Positions 22,310-31,781 of a DNA stretch of 64,000 nucleotides are shown piece by piece. Each line of letters opens with the position of its first letter. Position 1 is the first letter of the stretch. The notes beneath the pieces are model-generated. The model did not search any database and was not told the DNA's origin. It was given only the letters and a program-made list of their open reading frames with translations. Where the stretch lies: contig CAUYUJ010019616.1 in the NCBI GenBank assembly GCA_963575745.1, positions 187,801 through 251,800 on the forward strand, written 5' to 3'. The DNA comes from Prorocentrum cordatum. Its lineage: Eukaryota; Sar; Dinophyceae; Prorocentrales; Prorocentraceae. A program made the translations under genes and the position numbers.

Positions 22310-23788
22310 CAGGGAGACGCCAGGCGCATCGGAGGGGGTGCCCTGGGCCGATCAACGAGCCGCAGAGCGACGGTTCCACCCCTCCTCGTTTCTCGCCCTC
22401 GGCATCGGCACCGCAGAGAGCTGACCGCCAGAGAGCCCTGCTCCCGCTGCCTGCGTTGCCTTGTCGGTCTGGCGCCGTTTGCCCGGGCCGCGCTGGTCAC
22501 GCAGTTGAGCAGAGGGGGAGCCGCCGAGCGCGCGTGCTGGATTGGGCGAGCGCTTCCATTAGTAGCCTAAACCAGCTGCATGGGTTCCCGCGAGCCTCTT
22601 GTTCCAGTCCTCCTGGCCTCCCTTCTCCCTCTCTCAATTCATCTCAGCGCTTCGCGCACCGGCGCATCTTGGATTGTTTCAAACAGGTGGGCGCCCAGCC
22701 GGCCGATTTAACTAGCAAGGAAGCCCTCCGTGATCGTCTTGCCGGGCCAGGCATTTATCCCGATAGCTCTACCCGCAAACCTTATGCACGCCATCTTGTG
22801 GCCTGGCCCGAGGTCGGAAGCAGCCCCAACCCCGTGGACTCATGTCTGTCTCAGGTCGATCGTGATTGGCTAATGTCGTGGCGTGATAATTTGCTTTTGC
22901 CGGTTGATGTAGCAGAGAAGCAGCGGTGTTCGATCTGCGCGAATGGCCCCACGTTGATTCCGCCCTCCGCTCTCCGTCCCTCTACCGAGACTTTTCGCTT
23001 CAGCTGCAGAAGTGTGGAGTGATTACGTGGTTTCGCGAGCCCTCCCGGTTTGCGCTGTTCGGAGTTCTTATGTCGCGAAGCGAAGCGGTCAGCTTCGCAT
23101 CATCTTCGATACTAGGCTTTGTAATTGCTATTTTGCAGAGGCGGCTTCTGCTCACCCCCCGACCCCCTGGGCCTTTGCGGGCTTTCAGACAGGTCCAAAG
23201 GTCCAGCGCCCAACAGGGGCCGTCGGGGCATCCGGGAGTTTAAGCTGCGCGTTCTATCGCCTCAAGGTCCCTCAAGGCCTCGACGAGCAATTTAGCCTCC
23301 CGTCTGTTTCTTGCGACCTAGTCGGGGCCCACGAGATTGATGGGGTCTCGCTTGGCTCCGGCACTCTTGTTTCCCCTTGTCTAGTTGCGCTTCCTATGGG
23401 GCGGAGCTGGGCAATGCATCTGCACCAGGCAGTAGTTAGGCAATCGCTCCTTGACGTCGGAAGACAGGATCACGCGGCGATCGAGGACGGCCAGGGCCCG
23501 CCCAGACTCTCGTCGCGCACTGCCGTCGCTGCCGCCGCCCACGCCAATAACTTCTCCGTCTTCTCTGCCAGTGAGAGCGCCACTAACCAGGTGAATCAAG
23601 CTATCATCTCGGATCTCCAGGGGGAGGGGCTCGTCGTGCACGAGGTGTCCGAGGCGTCGAGGGAGATGGGCTTCGTAGGGCTGCAGATGACGGATGGGCA
23701 CTCAGTGAGTCTGAAGACCAAAAACATATGGCGGCTACGTCCTGGGATTGAATCTTTGTTCTTCGGCGCGAGGGGCTCTGTCTCTTAG
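22310..23788 (+). pseudogene. Reverse transcriptase region of the retroelement
   Basis: Frame 22297-23022 has RALLPLPAL, W.S.SISSLNQLHGF, and HRRILDCFKQVGAQPADLTS, a linker seen before RT in such elements. RT proper begins near 22930 (HVDSALRSPSLYRDF, LQKCGVITWF), shifts frame near 23060, then reads YVAKRSGQLRIIFDTRLCN, SCAFYRLKVPQGLDEQFSLP and LVALPMGRSWAMHLHQ. The last segments match the F/LVKK.G..R.I.D.R, FYR...P..L...F.LP and LPMG.SWA boxes. The expected YVDD/YVDN box is HANNFSVF and the expected Asp of box A is Ser, so the two catalytic metal sites look lost. VHEVSEASREMGFVGLQ follows. The role would be cDNA synthesis; this copy is dead. Confidence 0.8.
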
Positions 23789-24600
23789 ATGATTGCTACG
23801 CGTTTATCCAGAGATGCATCGACTCCCCGTCCCAGCGCACCTTGTGGCTTCGTGTGAGACAGGAGCTCTGGCGCGTCCATTGCCTGTTACCTCTCAGCCG
23901 CGTTGACTGGCGAGCTCAGTGGTCGTCGGACTTGCACTGCTGCGATGCATCGCCGTTTGGGCTGGCGGTCTGTCACCGACGCGTGGCCCGATCCATTGCC
24001 GGTAAAGTCGGGCAGTGCAGCGAACGATGGAGGCATCGGGTGGCTGGTGCTGAAGCTCGCTCGCGTGCCCTCGGATCTTCCCTACTTCCATCGTGTCCGC
24101 GTGGCTTCGCTGGCCCCGTCGCGCACCAGCCGGGGGATGGCGACGCCACTTTTGGGGCGGAGGAGGATGACATCATGCCTTACATAAAGGTCAAGTCTGC
24201 CGTCTTCGGGGAGGTCCCGGCCGAGCTCCTGGAGGCCTCCAAGTAGGCGCTGTCTTGGCGTCTCAGGTGGTAGTTCCAGGCAGTATCTTGGGCTTTGAAG
24301 GGGGTGCTGCTGCATTGGCCGTTCGTCATGCGCTACGGTCACCACGCAACCTAGGAGCCAAAATAATTCTCGTCGTGGACAACTTACCATGATGTCTGGG
24401 CCTGTGCAGGGGGCGCGCAAAATCTATTCACCTACGCCCTGCTTTACGTAAGGTTTGCAGCCTGTCTCTGGCCACTGGTAGTCGCGCTGCTACCCAGTGG
24501 CGCCCCTCAGAGCTCAACCCGTCAGAAAAGGGCCTCAGAGGCAAGCTCGGCTGGTCCAGTGGGCCCAGCCGCCAAGCTAAGTCGCGCGCGGCAGTTCATG
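23782..24600 (+). pseudogene. RNase H region of the retroelement
   Basis: After a frameshift at about 23780 the + frame reads LLDDCYAFIQRCIDSPSQRT, LWLRVRQELWRVHCLLPLSR, then LHCCDASPFGLAV with the DAS motif of RNase H active sites. A second shift leads to GFEGGAAALAVRHALRSPRN, AKIILVVDNL and, past an in-frame TGA near 24390, LCRGRAKSIHLRPALRKVCS and WRPSELNPSEKG. VVDN, RGRA and W.PSE.NP follow each other in DIRS/Ngaro-like and dinoflagellate polyproteins between RT and recombinase. Role: removal of the RNA strand. Decayed. Confidence 0.75.
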
Positions 24601-24779
24601 GCCGTGATCCGTCTGCACCTGTTCGGGCTCAACCCCCAGGACCTTCTGCGACCGCGCATGCATTACCATGGTTTTCACGCCCTACCGGAGGCGCCGCTCT
24701 GGACGCGCTCGGGGCGGAGGCGCCGCCGCTCGGCGGCAGGGCAGTCTCGACGGGAGCGCTCCGCCCTGGCACGAGCGAC

Positions 24780-25080
24780 AGCTGCCCAGAGACCAACTCC
24801 GCCGACCCTCTCAGGACTGGAGCAGACGGCGGTGAAGCCCGCTGCGGAGAAGCGGTACCGCAGCTGGCTGATGGACTTCCGCTTGTTCAGCACTGCGCTG
24901 GGCCTCGCGTAGAGCTTGCGCGCGGGCCTCGGCGCGGCGCTCGCCCTGGAGGCGCTGGAGCCCCACCTCTACTTCCTCCGCCACGGGGGCTTGGGCGACC
25001 CCCTGGGGGAGAGCGAGGCCAGGCATGCCTGTCAACGCCGCGGCCGTAGAGCATCAAGCCAGCCCCTCAGGTGCAGGGGG
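24780..25080 (+). pseudogene. Putative tyrosine-recombinase N-terminal region
   Basis: GLEQTAVKPAAEKRYRSWLM then DFRLFSTALGLA, an in-frame TAG at 24910, then LGAALALEALEPHLYFLRHG. The pattern (L...AV...T..RY....DF..W, then a helix with YL...G) fits the SAM-like N-terminal core-binding region of tyrosine recombinases encoded by such elements. The catalytic R...HxxR...Y set could not be found, so this part may be deleted. Identification rests mainly on position and this motif. Confidence 0.45.
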
Positions 25081-25325
25081 GTGACTTGTGCTGACGCGGC
25101 TCAACGGGCTCCCCAGCTCCACGCTCGAGCTCGGACTGCAGGTCGAGAGCAACTTCGCCGCGTTTGCCGAGCAGAGGCTGACAGAGAGCGGGTCGGTCAG
25201 TCGGCTGGCGCCTCGGACGCGCCTCGCGCTCTCGTGCTTCGGAAAGCCGCTGCGCTCGCTGCCTCTGCACTCGATGCCGAGCGCCGGCTTGCACCTGTGT
25301 TCCAGAGGGCTGCGCGCGAAGGGCG

Positions 25326-26075
25326 GGACTTCCGCAGGTGTTTTTTTTTTCTTGAGCTCTTCTGTGGCAGTGCTAGCCTTTCCATGCAGTTGCGTCGCCG
25401 CGGCCGCGCTGCGCTTGGCCTCGACATTTTACAGCACGCTGCCGAAGACCATCTCTTGCCAGCCTTTGTTCGCCGTGTACGGGGATGGATCCTCTCGTAG
25501 GCTATCTGCTGCGCTTGGCTAGAAGCACCTTGCACCGCGCTCTCCGCTGCTAGGCGCTCCCCGTTTCGCCCCTCTTCTTTCCCTCTCGGCCTCCCTGGCC
25601 TTTCTGATCAGGGCCTAGCAGCGGTGAGCGTGGGGAACCGCCTTGTTTCACCCTCAACATCGTGCGCCTCTGCATGTTGTACAAGTGTCCTGTTGCCGTC
25701 GAGAACCTTCGCACCTCTGTAATCTGGCAGGTGCCTGCCATGAAGAAGTTGCTATCCCACTCGCAGTGCCATGAAGTAGTATTAGATTATTGCTAGTGTG
25801 GTAAGCCCTAGCGTAAGAGAGCCAGGATCTCCTTCTGGCACGTTGGCTCCGAGTGTCTGGAGCTCGGCCGTCTTTGCCGCCCTGTAGCTGGAAAGTGTTC
25901 GCGCGCAGGCTGCGCTCACCTCGAGCTTGTCGGCCGCGACCCTGTCAGTAATAGGCATTGGATGCCGATCGCTTGCCGTTACCCCAGTCAGTTGTGCTCT
26001 GAGATTGCATCGGTGGTGATAGCAGCCGTCGGTCAACAGCGTGCCGAAATTTTCGCTGCTCGATTGGGTGTATGA
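25326..26075 (+). pseudogene. C5-methyltransferase-like module of the retroelement
   Basis: Ordered motifs: FLELFCGSASLSMQL (SAM-binding motif I style), LGLDILQHAAEDHLLP, WLEAPCTALSAARR (PC box), GLPGLSD...VSVGNRL, then after a frameshift VENLRTSVIW (EN. box), DYC.CGKP.RKRARIS, C..AGCAHLELVG and YPSQLCSEIASVVI. This FxGS...PC...EN order matches cytosine-C5-methyltransferase folds, and the KR.R / C..H / YP..LC tail is one I associate with dinoflagellate retroelement polyproteins. The two TAG stops in DYC.CGKP.RKR are plausibly former CAG and TGG codons. Function in the element is unknown; the module is inactive here. Confidence 0.65.
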
Positions 26076-26110
26076 TGCGGCCAGGTTGCCATTTCTCGCC
26101 TGCGGGAGTG

Positions 26111-26266
26111 GGTTTGCCTGCAATGAATCACTGATCGTTTTTTGCTTTTTGCCTGGCTGGGCAGCTGTCGGGTCCCGCCCTGCGCCTCATCGCATTGAAG
26201 GAATAAAAGAGGCCCTGTCTCGCTGGGACCCCCTTCAGAGCCTGGCAGAGATTGGAATGTAGGCAA
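26111..26266 (+). repeat. Split direct repeat B1
   Basis: About 156 bp ending GCCTGGCAGAGATTGGAATG then TAGGCAA. Matches B2 at 26381-26534, notably TCGCATTGAAGGA.TAAA.GA then GGCCCTGTCTCGCTGGGACC. Confidence 0.92.
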
Positions 26267-26268
26267 GC

Positions 26269-26335
26269 TGGGTGTCTTCACGTCTTTATGCTTAGGACGT
26301 GTGTTCTCTGCCGTACTTGTTACGGCTCAAGCTCT
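26269..26335 (+). repeat. Split direct repeat A2
   Basis: 67 bp, the second copy of A1 with only a few substitutions, lying immediately after B1. Sequence after A2 (CCCTCCCTCCCT) differs completely from sequence after A1, as expected for the boundary of a repeat. Confidence 0.92.
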
Positions 26336-26380
26336 CCCCTCCCTCCCTCCTTCGCGTTCTCCTACTCTCTACCCCTCACG

Positions 26381-26534
26381 GGGGCTTGCCATCAACGAAT
26401 CGCTTACAGTTTGTTGTTCCTTACCCTGCTGGGCAGGTGTCGCGTCCCGCCCCACGCTTCATCGCATTGAAGGACTAAAGGAGGCCCTGTCTCGCTGGGA
26501 CCCCTTCTTCGGAGCCTGGCAGAGATGTAGGCAA
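26381..26534 (+). repeat. Split direct repeat B2 (3' edge of the element)
   Basis: Copy of B1 ending GCCTGGCAGAGATGTAGGCAA. Homology to B1 stops there, giving the right edge of the element, followed by a short AT stretch and a CATA array. Confidence 0.9.
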
Positions 26535-26539
26535 ATTTG

Positions 26540-26702
26540 ATACAATATGTATATATATATACATACATCCATATATAGATACATAGATACATATATACAT
26601 ACATACATACATACATACATACATACATACATACATACATACATACATACTTACATGCATACATATATTTCATTCATTCATTCATTCATTCATTCATTCA
26701 GA
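26540..26702. repeat. (CATA)n and (CATT)n array
   Basis: ATATATAC, (CATA)n and (CATT)n immediately right of the retroelement. Confidence 0.95.
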
Positions 26703-27138
26703 CATACATGCACATGTGTGTGCGGGTTCTGGCCGACATTTCGCTTCACCACACAGGGTATGTTGCGGGCGGCTTTTTCTGGAGGAGCGCGCCAGGCAAG
26801 ATATGGCGCCCAATCTTATTCGCCCAGGATCCATGCCTTCGCACATAGGGGTATACATCTGTACACATGGGTGTACCCAAATTAGACTCTCGTCTCCGAG
26901 GGACCCTGCACAACTGCCAGCTGCCGCCGCCCAGCCCATGAGAAAAAATCGGTGGTGGTCAAGGGATATCACACACGCGCACCGTGCTCGTTTCCGATGT
27001 GCCATGGCGGGCTGGAGGCTGGTTTGGTCCTAACCGCCTGTCGAGTCGCAATCTTGAGGCTAGGCCAACGTAGAAGTGAACACACACACACACAAAAGTA
27101 GAAGCAATCTGGGATGGATGGTGTGCACGTTGGCGTTT

Positions 27139-27300
27139 TGATGGCTACGATCTCCACTGCGCCAGTATTCCCCCCCCTCGCCAGCAGTTTTTTCCAGGAG
27201 CGGGGGTGTTGCCAGAGGGGGCAATCGGCGATCCAGGGGGGTAAATCGGCCAGTGGGGCCCAGGCCGCGCCGTTGGGGGTAGGGGTCGGATAAACGATGC
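27139..27300. mobile_element. Family K element, copy 1
   Basis: The right part (AAATCGGCCAGTGGGGCCCA then GGCCGCGCCG and GGGTCGGATAAACGATGCTC) matches the right half of the element at 43006-43197. The left end is diverged. Confidence 0.6.
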
Positions 27301-27667
27301 TCAGAAATGGGGGGATTGGGAAAAGGGGGGGGGGGGGGGGGCGAAATTGAAATCAGCTACGTAAGCGGGCTCGCTGCCCCCCCCCCCGCTGACCTCCCCC
27401 GTCGTCCGACCCGATCCTGGCAGGGCCTGCACCGACCTCGATGCGCTTCGGAGTGCCTCGGCTGCGACTTCCCTGGTCGGTTCGGGTGCAGTCTCTCCCT
27501 GCACGGCTCCTGCGTGGAGCTCGAGGCCGCCAGTGCCGCACGTGAAGCACATCTTGTCCCGGGCGTGTCTCCTGCCGCCTCCTCCGCGGCCGCTCTTCTT
27601 CCCTCCCCACCGCCCAGGTGCACACTGCCGAGGCAAGAAACACGGGGACCATGGCCAAGATGTCGCG

Positions 27668-27778
27668 GGATCTTGTCGATGCCGATCTTGGTCGCGGTCC
27701 ACGTCGACCGTCGCCGATCCGCCATGATGATCCTCGAATTGGCGTGGACCAAGATCGGCGGTGACCAAGATCGACACG
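27668..27778. mobile_element. Fold-back element
   Basis: GATCTTGGTCGCGGTCCACG near 27692 is mirrored by CGTGGACCAAGATCGGCGGT then GACCAAGATC near 27745-27775. The arms nearly meet around CGATCCGCCATGATGATCC. Confidence 0.65.
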
Positions 27779-28346
27779 ACATGTCCGCGTTTAGTCTTGG
27801 TTACGGTCCCCGCCTTCTTCCCGTCCACAATGTGCGAGGCCGTGGCCCATTCCATCCAGGACGCGGTGTGGCCCACACCGGCACGACCGAACAAGCTCGC
27901 GCTTCCGCTTGGCGCGCGATCGGCTGGTTCTGGATGCGTGCTCCGTGGGCCAGGGCAGAACGCGGAAGCGGCCTCTGGTTTCGAGTGTGCGACCGCTCTC
28001 GAAGTAGTGATCAGGCAGGGCCATCCGATGCGAGAGGCGTTCTGTAACCGTGCGATCGGCGAGGTGCTGCATGCGACGCGGGCGTCTGGCGGAGCGCCGC
28101 GTGCCGGGTGCTGGCGGTCGGCGCGCGGTCCGTGCACCGGGCCGCCTTTGGTGCACGCCAGTCGCGGTCTGCTCTCGTGTGGGACCACTCGGTGCGATCT
28201 GCCGCGCTGTGACATCCAGCGACGCGTGGGCACCTGCCAAGTCTGGGGCAGGCCCAGGTTGCCCAACGCATCGATCCGGATGGTCAAGAGATCGTGCCCA
28301 ACAATGTCCTGTCCGAGTGGGCACGCACAGCTCACGGTCCTGCGCC

Positions 28347-28460
28347 ATGGGCAACGCCAGGTGGCAGCAGCAATGGCCGGCTCGGGTCGGACTCTTCGCG
28401 CTCACGTGTGTTATTGGCTGGTTCTTGTGGAGGACCCCATGGGCCCATTACGCTTGCTCG
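28347..28460 (+). CDS. Possible exon, one membrane segment
   Basis: ATG at 28347 starts MGNARWQQQWPARVGLFALT then CVIGWFLWRTPWAHYAC, with a clear hydrophobic segment. It could be an alternative first exon of the membrane protein downstream, or an unrelated short frame. The right boundary is uncertain. No family recognised. Confidence 0.3.
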
Positions 28461-28867
28461 CAGCGAGCGATTTTGCCTTGCAGTTTCTGCGTGTGTGTGT
28501 GTGTGTGATTTCAGCTTTCAGGATTTGTTATCAGGGAATCGTCAGGAGATAGCGAAGAGGGCCCTGCCGCTCTTGCTGAAGCGGTTAGGGGCACGGCACC
28601 CTCTTGCGAAAACGGCATCCAGGTGGAATCACCGTGCCGCCTTGTTCTGCCAGGGATCCCTCTCGCCTTGCCGGCTCCGTCAGCTTCTGCCGCAGCCACC
28701 TGGCTGGCTCCCGCCCGACCCGCTGGGCGCGAGCCCTGGGTCGCAGCGAGCCGCCCGCGCGCAGAAGCTCTGGGCGGGCGCGCACCAACGAAGTCCTCCG
28801 CCCGCTCCCGCCGAGCCTTGATGTCGGCCTGAGCACCTCCGCTGGCCAGGATCGCCGCGGCAGGCGG

Positions 28868-30123
28868 ATGCCGCCCGTGGGCTACGGCGCGGTGGAGGGC
28901 CCGAGCGGCACCGGCGGGGCGCGCCTCGCCGCCGAGCTGGCAGACGCAGAGGCAGGCGCCGAGGAGGCCCCCCTGGCACTACAGGCCGGGTGTCCCAGCC
29001 CGGCGCCCCGTCGGGGCGGGTGGACGAAGGTCGCGCAGGGCAGGAGGCACGGGTACCGATGCCGCTGCACACCGCCCTCGTGTTCGCCCTTTTTCGGTCT
29101 CCTGGGAGGCCCCCGCCGCAACGGCCGCGTGCGCCTCGGAATGCTGGTCAGAGCGCACGCCGGGAGAGGTCCTGGAGGAGCGGCATCGGTATTTGCTGGT
29201 TGCCCCAGCAGGTGGTTCAGCAGGGCAAGCGCTTGTCGGACGCGGCAGTCGCTGCCCTGCCCGCATTTGCCTGCGATGGGCCGCCAGAGCCAGAGTGGCA
29301 CGCCAACGGCACCATCGTCGGGCTTCTGATCGACGTCGGCGGCACGAGTGGATACTACATGTTTCTGATATTGACAATGTTTTTCGGCCTGGAGGCAAAC
29401 AAGGACGAACTGCTCGCCTGCCACATCGGTACTGGCCGCATGCAGCTCGCAACGTGGCCCCAGGCTTGCTTGTGCGAGTACACGAAGGCGCACCTGCTGA
29501 TCTTCCCCACGCTGGCACTGTCGGTGGTGCTGGTCTTCATGGGCCGTGACCTGCTGCAGAAGCGGCTGTACTACGGCCTGCTGCGCAGCGGGGGCGTCGT
29601 GGACTTCTCCCAGAACAAGGCCTTCAAGGACTCGCTCGTGCTGCTCTTCATCGTGAACTACCTGCACGTGGTCAGCCACCTGGCGCTGATGTACTGGGTG
29701 GCTCGACCGGCCTACTCGCACACGGAGGACGATCCCTCGGTCGCCGCTCCCGGGTTCCTGCGGCACCAGGCGGACGCCATGCGGAGGAACCTCGCCCTGG
29801 AGAGCGGGAACCTGCATGCGCTGGGCTTCCTCTGGGGGACGGTCATGATACCGGGCACGCTGGTCGTCGTCTTCGTGTTCCTGGGCTACGAGATAGAGAA
29901 ATCCCTCGTGCCACTGAGTCTGTACGTCCACGGGCTGAATGATTCCCAGGCGCCTGAAGCGGCGCTGCAGGGCCTGTCCGTATTCCGAGACGCTTCTGCC
30001 AAGGCTGTCATCGAGGACCCGTCGGGTCCCGTCGCCGCCGCCAGCGGCAGCGACCTCGACACGCAGTACAGGGCGGTCGTCGATGCTGCGAGCCAAGTGC
30101 CCCCATCACAGGATCCAGGGTAG
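28868..30123 (+). CDS. Multi-pass membrane protein, exons 1-2 (family not recognised)
   Basis: Exon 28868-28984 starts at an ATG and reads MPPVGYGAVEGPSGTGG then an Ala/Glu-rich stretch ending APLALQ. A GC donor at 28985 and AG at 29207-29208 join it in phase 0 to QVVQQGKRLSDAAVAALPAF. Exon 29209-30123 is the longest convincing coding stretch of the window. It has hydrophobic segments near GYYMFLILTMFFGLE, LLIFPTLALSVVLVFMG, SLVLLFIVNYLHVVSHLALM and LGFLWGTVMIPGTLVVVFVF, separated by charged loops (GRDLLQKRLYYGLLRSGG). After the fourth segment comes a soluble tail. The frame is open to a TAG at 30121, but the true exon end may be earlier because further membrane exons on the same strand follow at 31641, 32768 and 36476. 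Function unknown; a polytopic membrane protein, location not predictable. No signal or catalytic motif was seen. Confidence 0.6.
29040..29208. mobile_element. MITE-2 element inside an intron
   Basis: Inverted ends GGTACCGATGCCGCTGC and GAGCGGCATCGGTATTTG, with the family core GGAATGCTGGTCAGAGCGCA then CGCCGGGAGAGGTCC. The right end runs into TTGCTGGTTGCCCCAG, which serves as a 3' splice site for exon 29209. Confidence 0.8.
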
Positions 30124-30388
30124 AGGGTAGAGGGCAAGACCCCACCCGACGACGATCTTCGAGCCCCCGTCCTTGGCTCCCACATCCCTCTCAGTCTCTT
30201 CTTCGCCAGGGCATCCCAGCGTGCAGCACACCAGAGCCAGAAGCCTAGGGGGGCCGGGCCCCCGGGCCCCGAGCCTCCGTCGGTGGAGTGCTCCTGCCGT
30301 CCTGCGGGTGCACCTCCGCCCCTGTTCCCCGGCTCCCTCCCTGCCCCTTCCGCACCCCTTCCGGCAGCTGAAGCCAAGGCGCTGACGT

Positions 30389-30547
30389 GAAGTCGGGCGT
30401 GTCCCTCTACAGGGGGAGTATTCAGAAATAGTAAAAAAATAGTCAGGGGCCGATGTTTTGACTCTTTTGGGGCATTTGGGGAGTATTGTTTGAGTATTTT
30501 TTATTTTTCGCCCAAAATCCCCCTGTAGGGGGATACGCTCGACTTAA
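30389..30547. mobile_element. MITE-1 copy d
   Basis: AAGTCGGGCGTGTCCCTCTA then CAGGGGGAG at the left; CCCCCTGTAGGGGGATACGC then TCGACTT at the right. AT-rich core. It lies in the presumed intron 3' of the 29209-30123 exon. Confidence 0.88.
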
Positions 30548-30967
30548 CGCTAACGTAATCGGCGTCACCCCAACACATTTATACTGTATGTGCGTCGCCC
30601 CCCGCCCCCCCCAGGGGCGACGCGCGCACCGAGAAATCTTGTAGTATATGTGTCGCGGCGGGCGCTCTCTGGCCACACCGTTCGGGAAAGGATGCACTAC
30701 AAGATGGGTACACTACATGTTCGTCGGACGCGCGCCTCCAAGGGGAACATATCGTACGAGTACGTCTCTGGGCGTCCCAACGTAAGGCTCGCCCTGGGCT
30801 CCAGGTGGGTGCCGCTCCCGGGGCTCAGGCCATGCCACGAGATGGGCACACACCGCGTGTTCGGGTCGGACGCGCGCCTCCAAGGGGAGCGTACGGTACC
30901 AGTATGCCCCTGTGCGTCCCAGCATGAGGATCGCCCTGGGCTCCAGAGGGGCCCTGCTGCTCGTGCC

Positions 30968-31060
30968 GCTCCCGGGGCTCGGCTGGGGGGCCCTGCTCGT
31001 GGCCGGGGCCCGCCGCGGCCAGAAGCAAAGCCCCTTTGTTCCCTGCCGTCGGTTCCCCCC
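30968..31060. repeat. Dispersed family J, copy 2
   Basis: GGGGCCCTGCTCGTGGCCGG then GGCCCGCCGCGGCCAGAAGC, and CCTTTGTTCCCTGCC; compare 13752-13830 and 43388-43490. Confidence 0.5.
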
Positions 31061-31283
31061 CTGGAGATGTGCGGTGTTTCCCCCCCCCCCCCCTCTCCTC
31101 ACAGTCCCCCCTCACCCTCCTCCCTCCCCCTTCTTCTCTCCCTCCTTCGTCTCCTCCTCCTCCTCCTCCTGCTCCTCCTCCATCCCATTTCTCTCCTGAA
31201 GAACTCCTCGGCCCCTCACGTGGCCTTCCGAGTGGCAGCACGGTGGCTGTACTTTTTGTGGCGCGGGGCGGGAGTGCAATTCC

Positions 31284-31447
31284 GAGGAGGAAAAGGTACC
31301 TATACCGCTACCCTTCGCTTGTTTTCCCTTTGTTGGGCCTCCTCGGCGGCCCTCGCCACCACCGCTGAATTCGCCTCGAAATTCTGGTCAGAACGCACCC
31401 TGGAAGAGGAGGTCCGGGCAGTAGCGGTATCGGTACCTTTTTGCTTT
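31284..31447. mobile_element. MITE-2 copy (intact TIRs)
   Basis: Left GGAAAAGGTACCTATACCGC, right GCGGTATCGGTACCTTTTTG, with core GCCTCGAAATTCTGGTCAGA then ACGCACCCTGGAAGAGG. It is followed by CTTTCCCCAG, a splice-acceptor-like end as in the 29040 copy. Confidence 0.85.
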
Positions 31448-31499
31448 CCCCAGTAAAAGGGCGCAGTCCAGGAAACGCCTCCCCGCGGCCAGGAAACGT

Positions 31500-31570
31500 T
31501 CCTCCTCCTCCTCCTTCTCCTCCTCCTCCTCCTCCTCCTCCTCCTCCTCCTCCTCCTCCTCCTCCTCCTA
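31500..31570 (+). repeat. (CCT)n polypyrimidine tract
   Basis: Pure CTCCTC run just upstream of the exon candidate at 31641; possibly an expanded intronic polypyrimidine tract. Confidence 0.92.
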
Positions 31571-31640
31571 TGGCTGCACTTTTTGGTGGCGCGTGGCGGG
31601 AGCGCGACGGGGCACAGCCCGAAGCCTTGGCCGCGCGCAG

Positions 31641-31781
31641 GACTTCGAGGGCCCCTCCATCGGGCTGCGCGAGGCCCTGTGGCCCGTGGCCCTGCTGCTG
31701 CGGTCCAACACGCCGGACCGCGACGCGCGGACCTTCCGGTGGCTGTGGCTGGCCCTGGCCAGCGCCTCCATCAGCATGATG
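31641..31781 (+). CDS. Membrane-protein exon (47 codons)
   Basis: Preceded by CGCGCAG and followed by GTGCTCGG, so it is bounded by AG and GT in phase 0 at both ends. It reads DFEGPSIGLREALWPVALLL, then a polar loop RSNTPDRDART, then FRWLWLALASASISMM, i.e. two hydrophobic stretches. It probably continues the protein of 28868-30123, since strand, phase and character agree. Confidence 0.5.

Larger units (their letters stand above)
20481..26534 (+). mobile_element. Decayed YR-type retroelement with split direct repeats
   Basis: A 6.05-kb element. The 5' edge is repeat A1. The 3' end has repeat B1, a second copy of A (A2) and a second copy of B (B2), in that order. This A1...B1-A2-B2 layout is known from Ngaro/PAT-type tyrosine-recombinase retrotransposons. 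Between them, all on the + strand, lie a Gag-like region, RT, RNase H, a putative recombinase region and a methyltransferase-like module. Reading frames are broken by several frameshifts and in-frame stops, so the copy is inactive. The RT catalytic aspartates also appear replaced. Protein assignments rest on recognised motifs; the repeat structure is read directly. Confidence 0.85.

Noticed and set aside
27301-28335. 344-aa minus-strand open frame
   Set aside because: Crosses a fold-back element and poly-G/C runs; no domain. The opposite strand is equally open.
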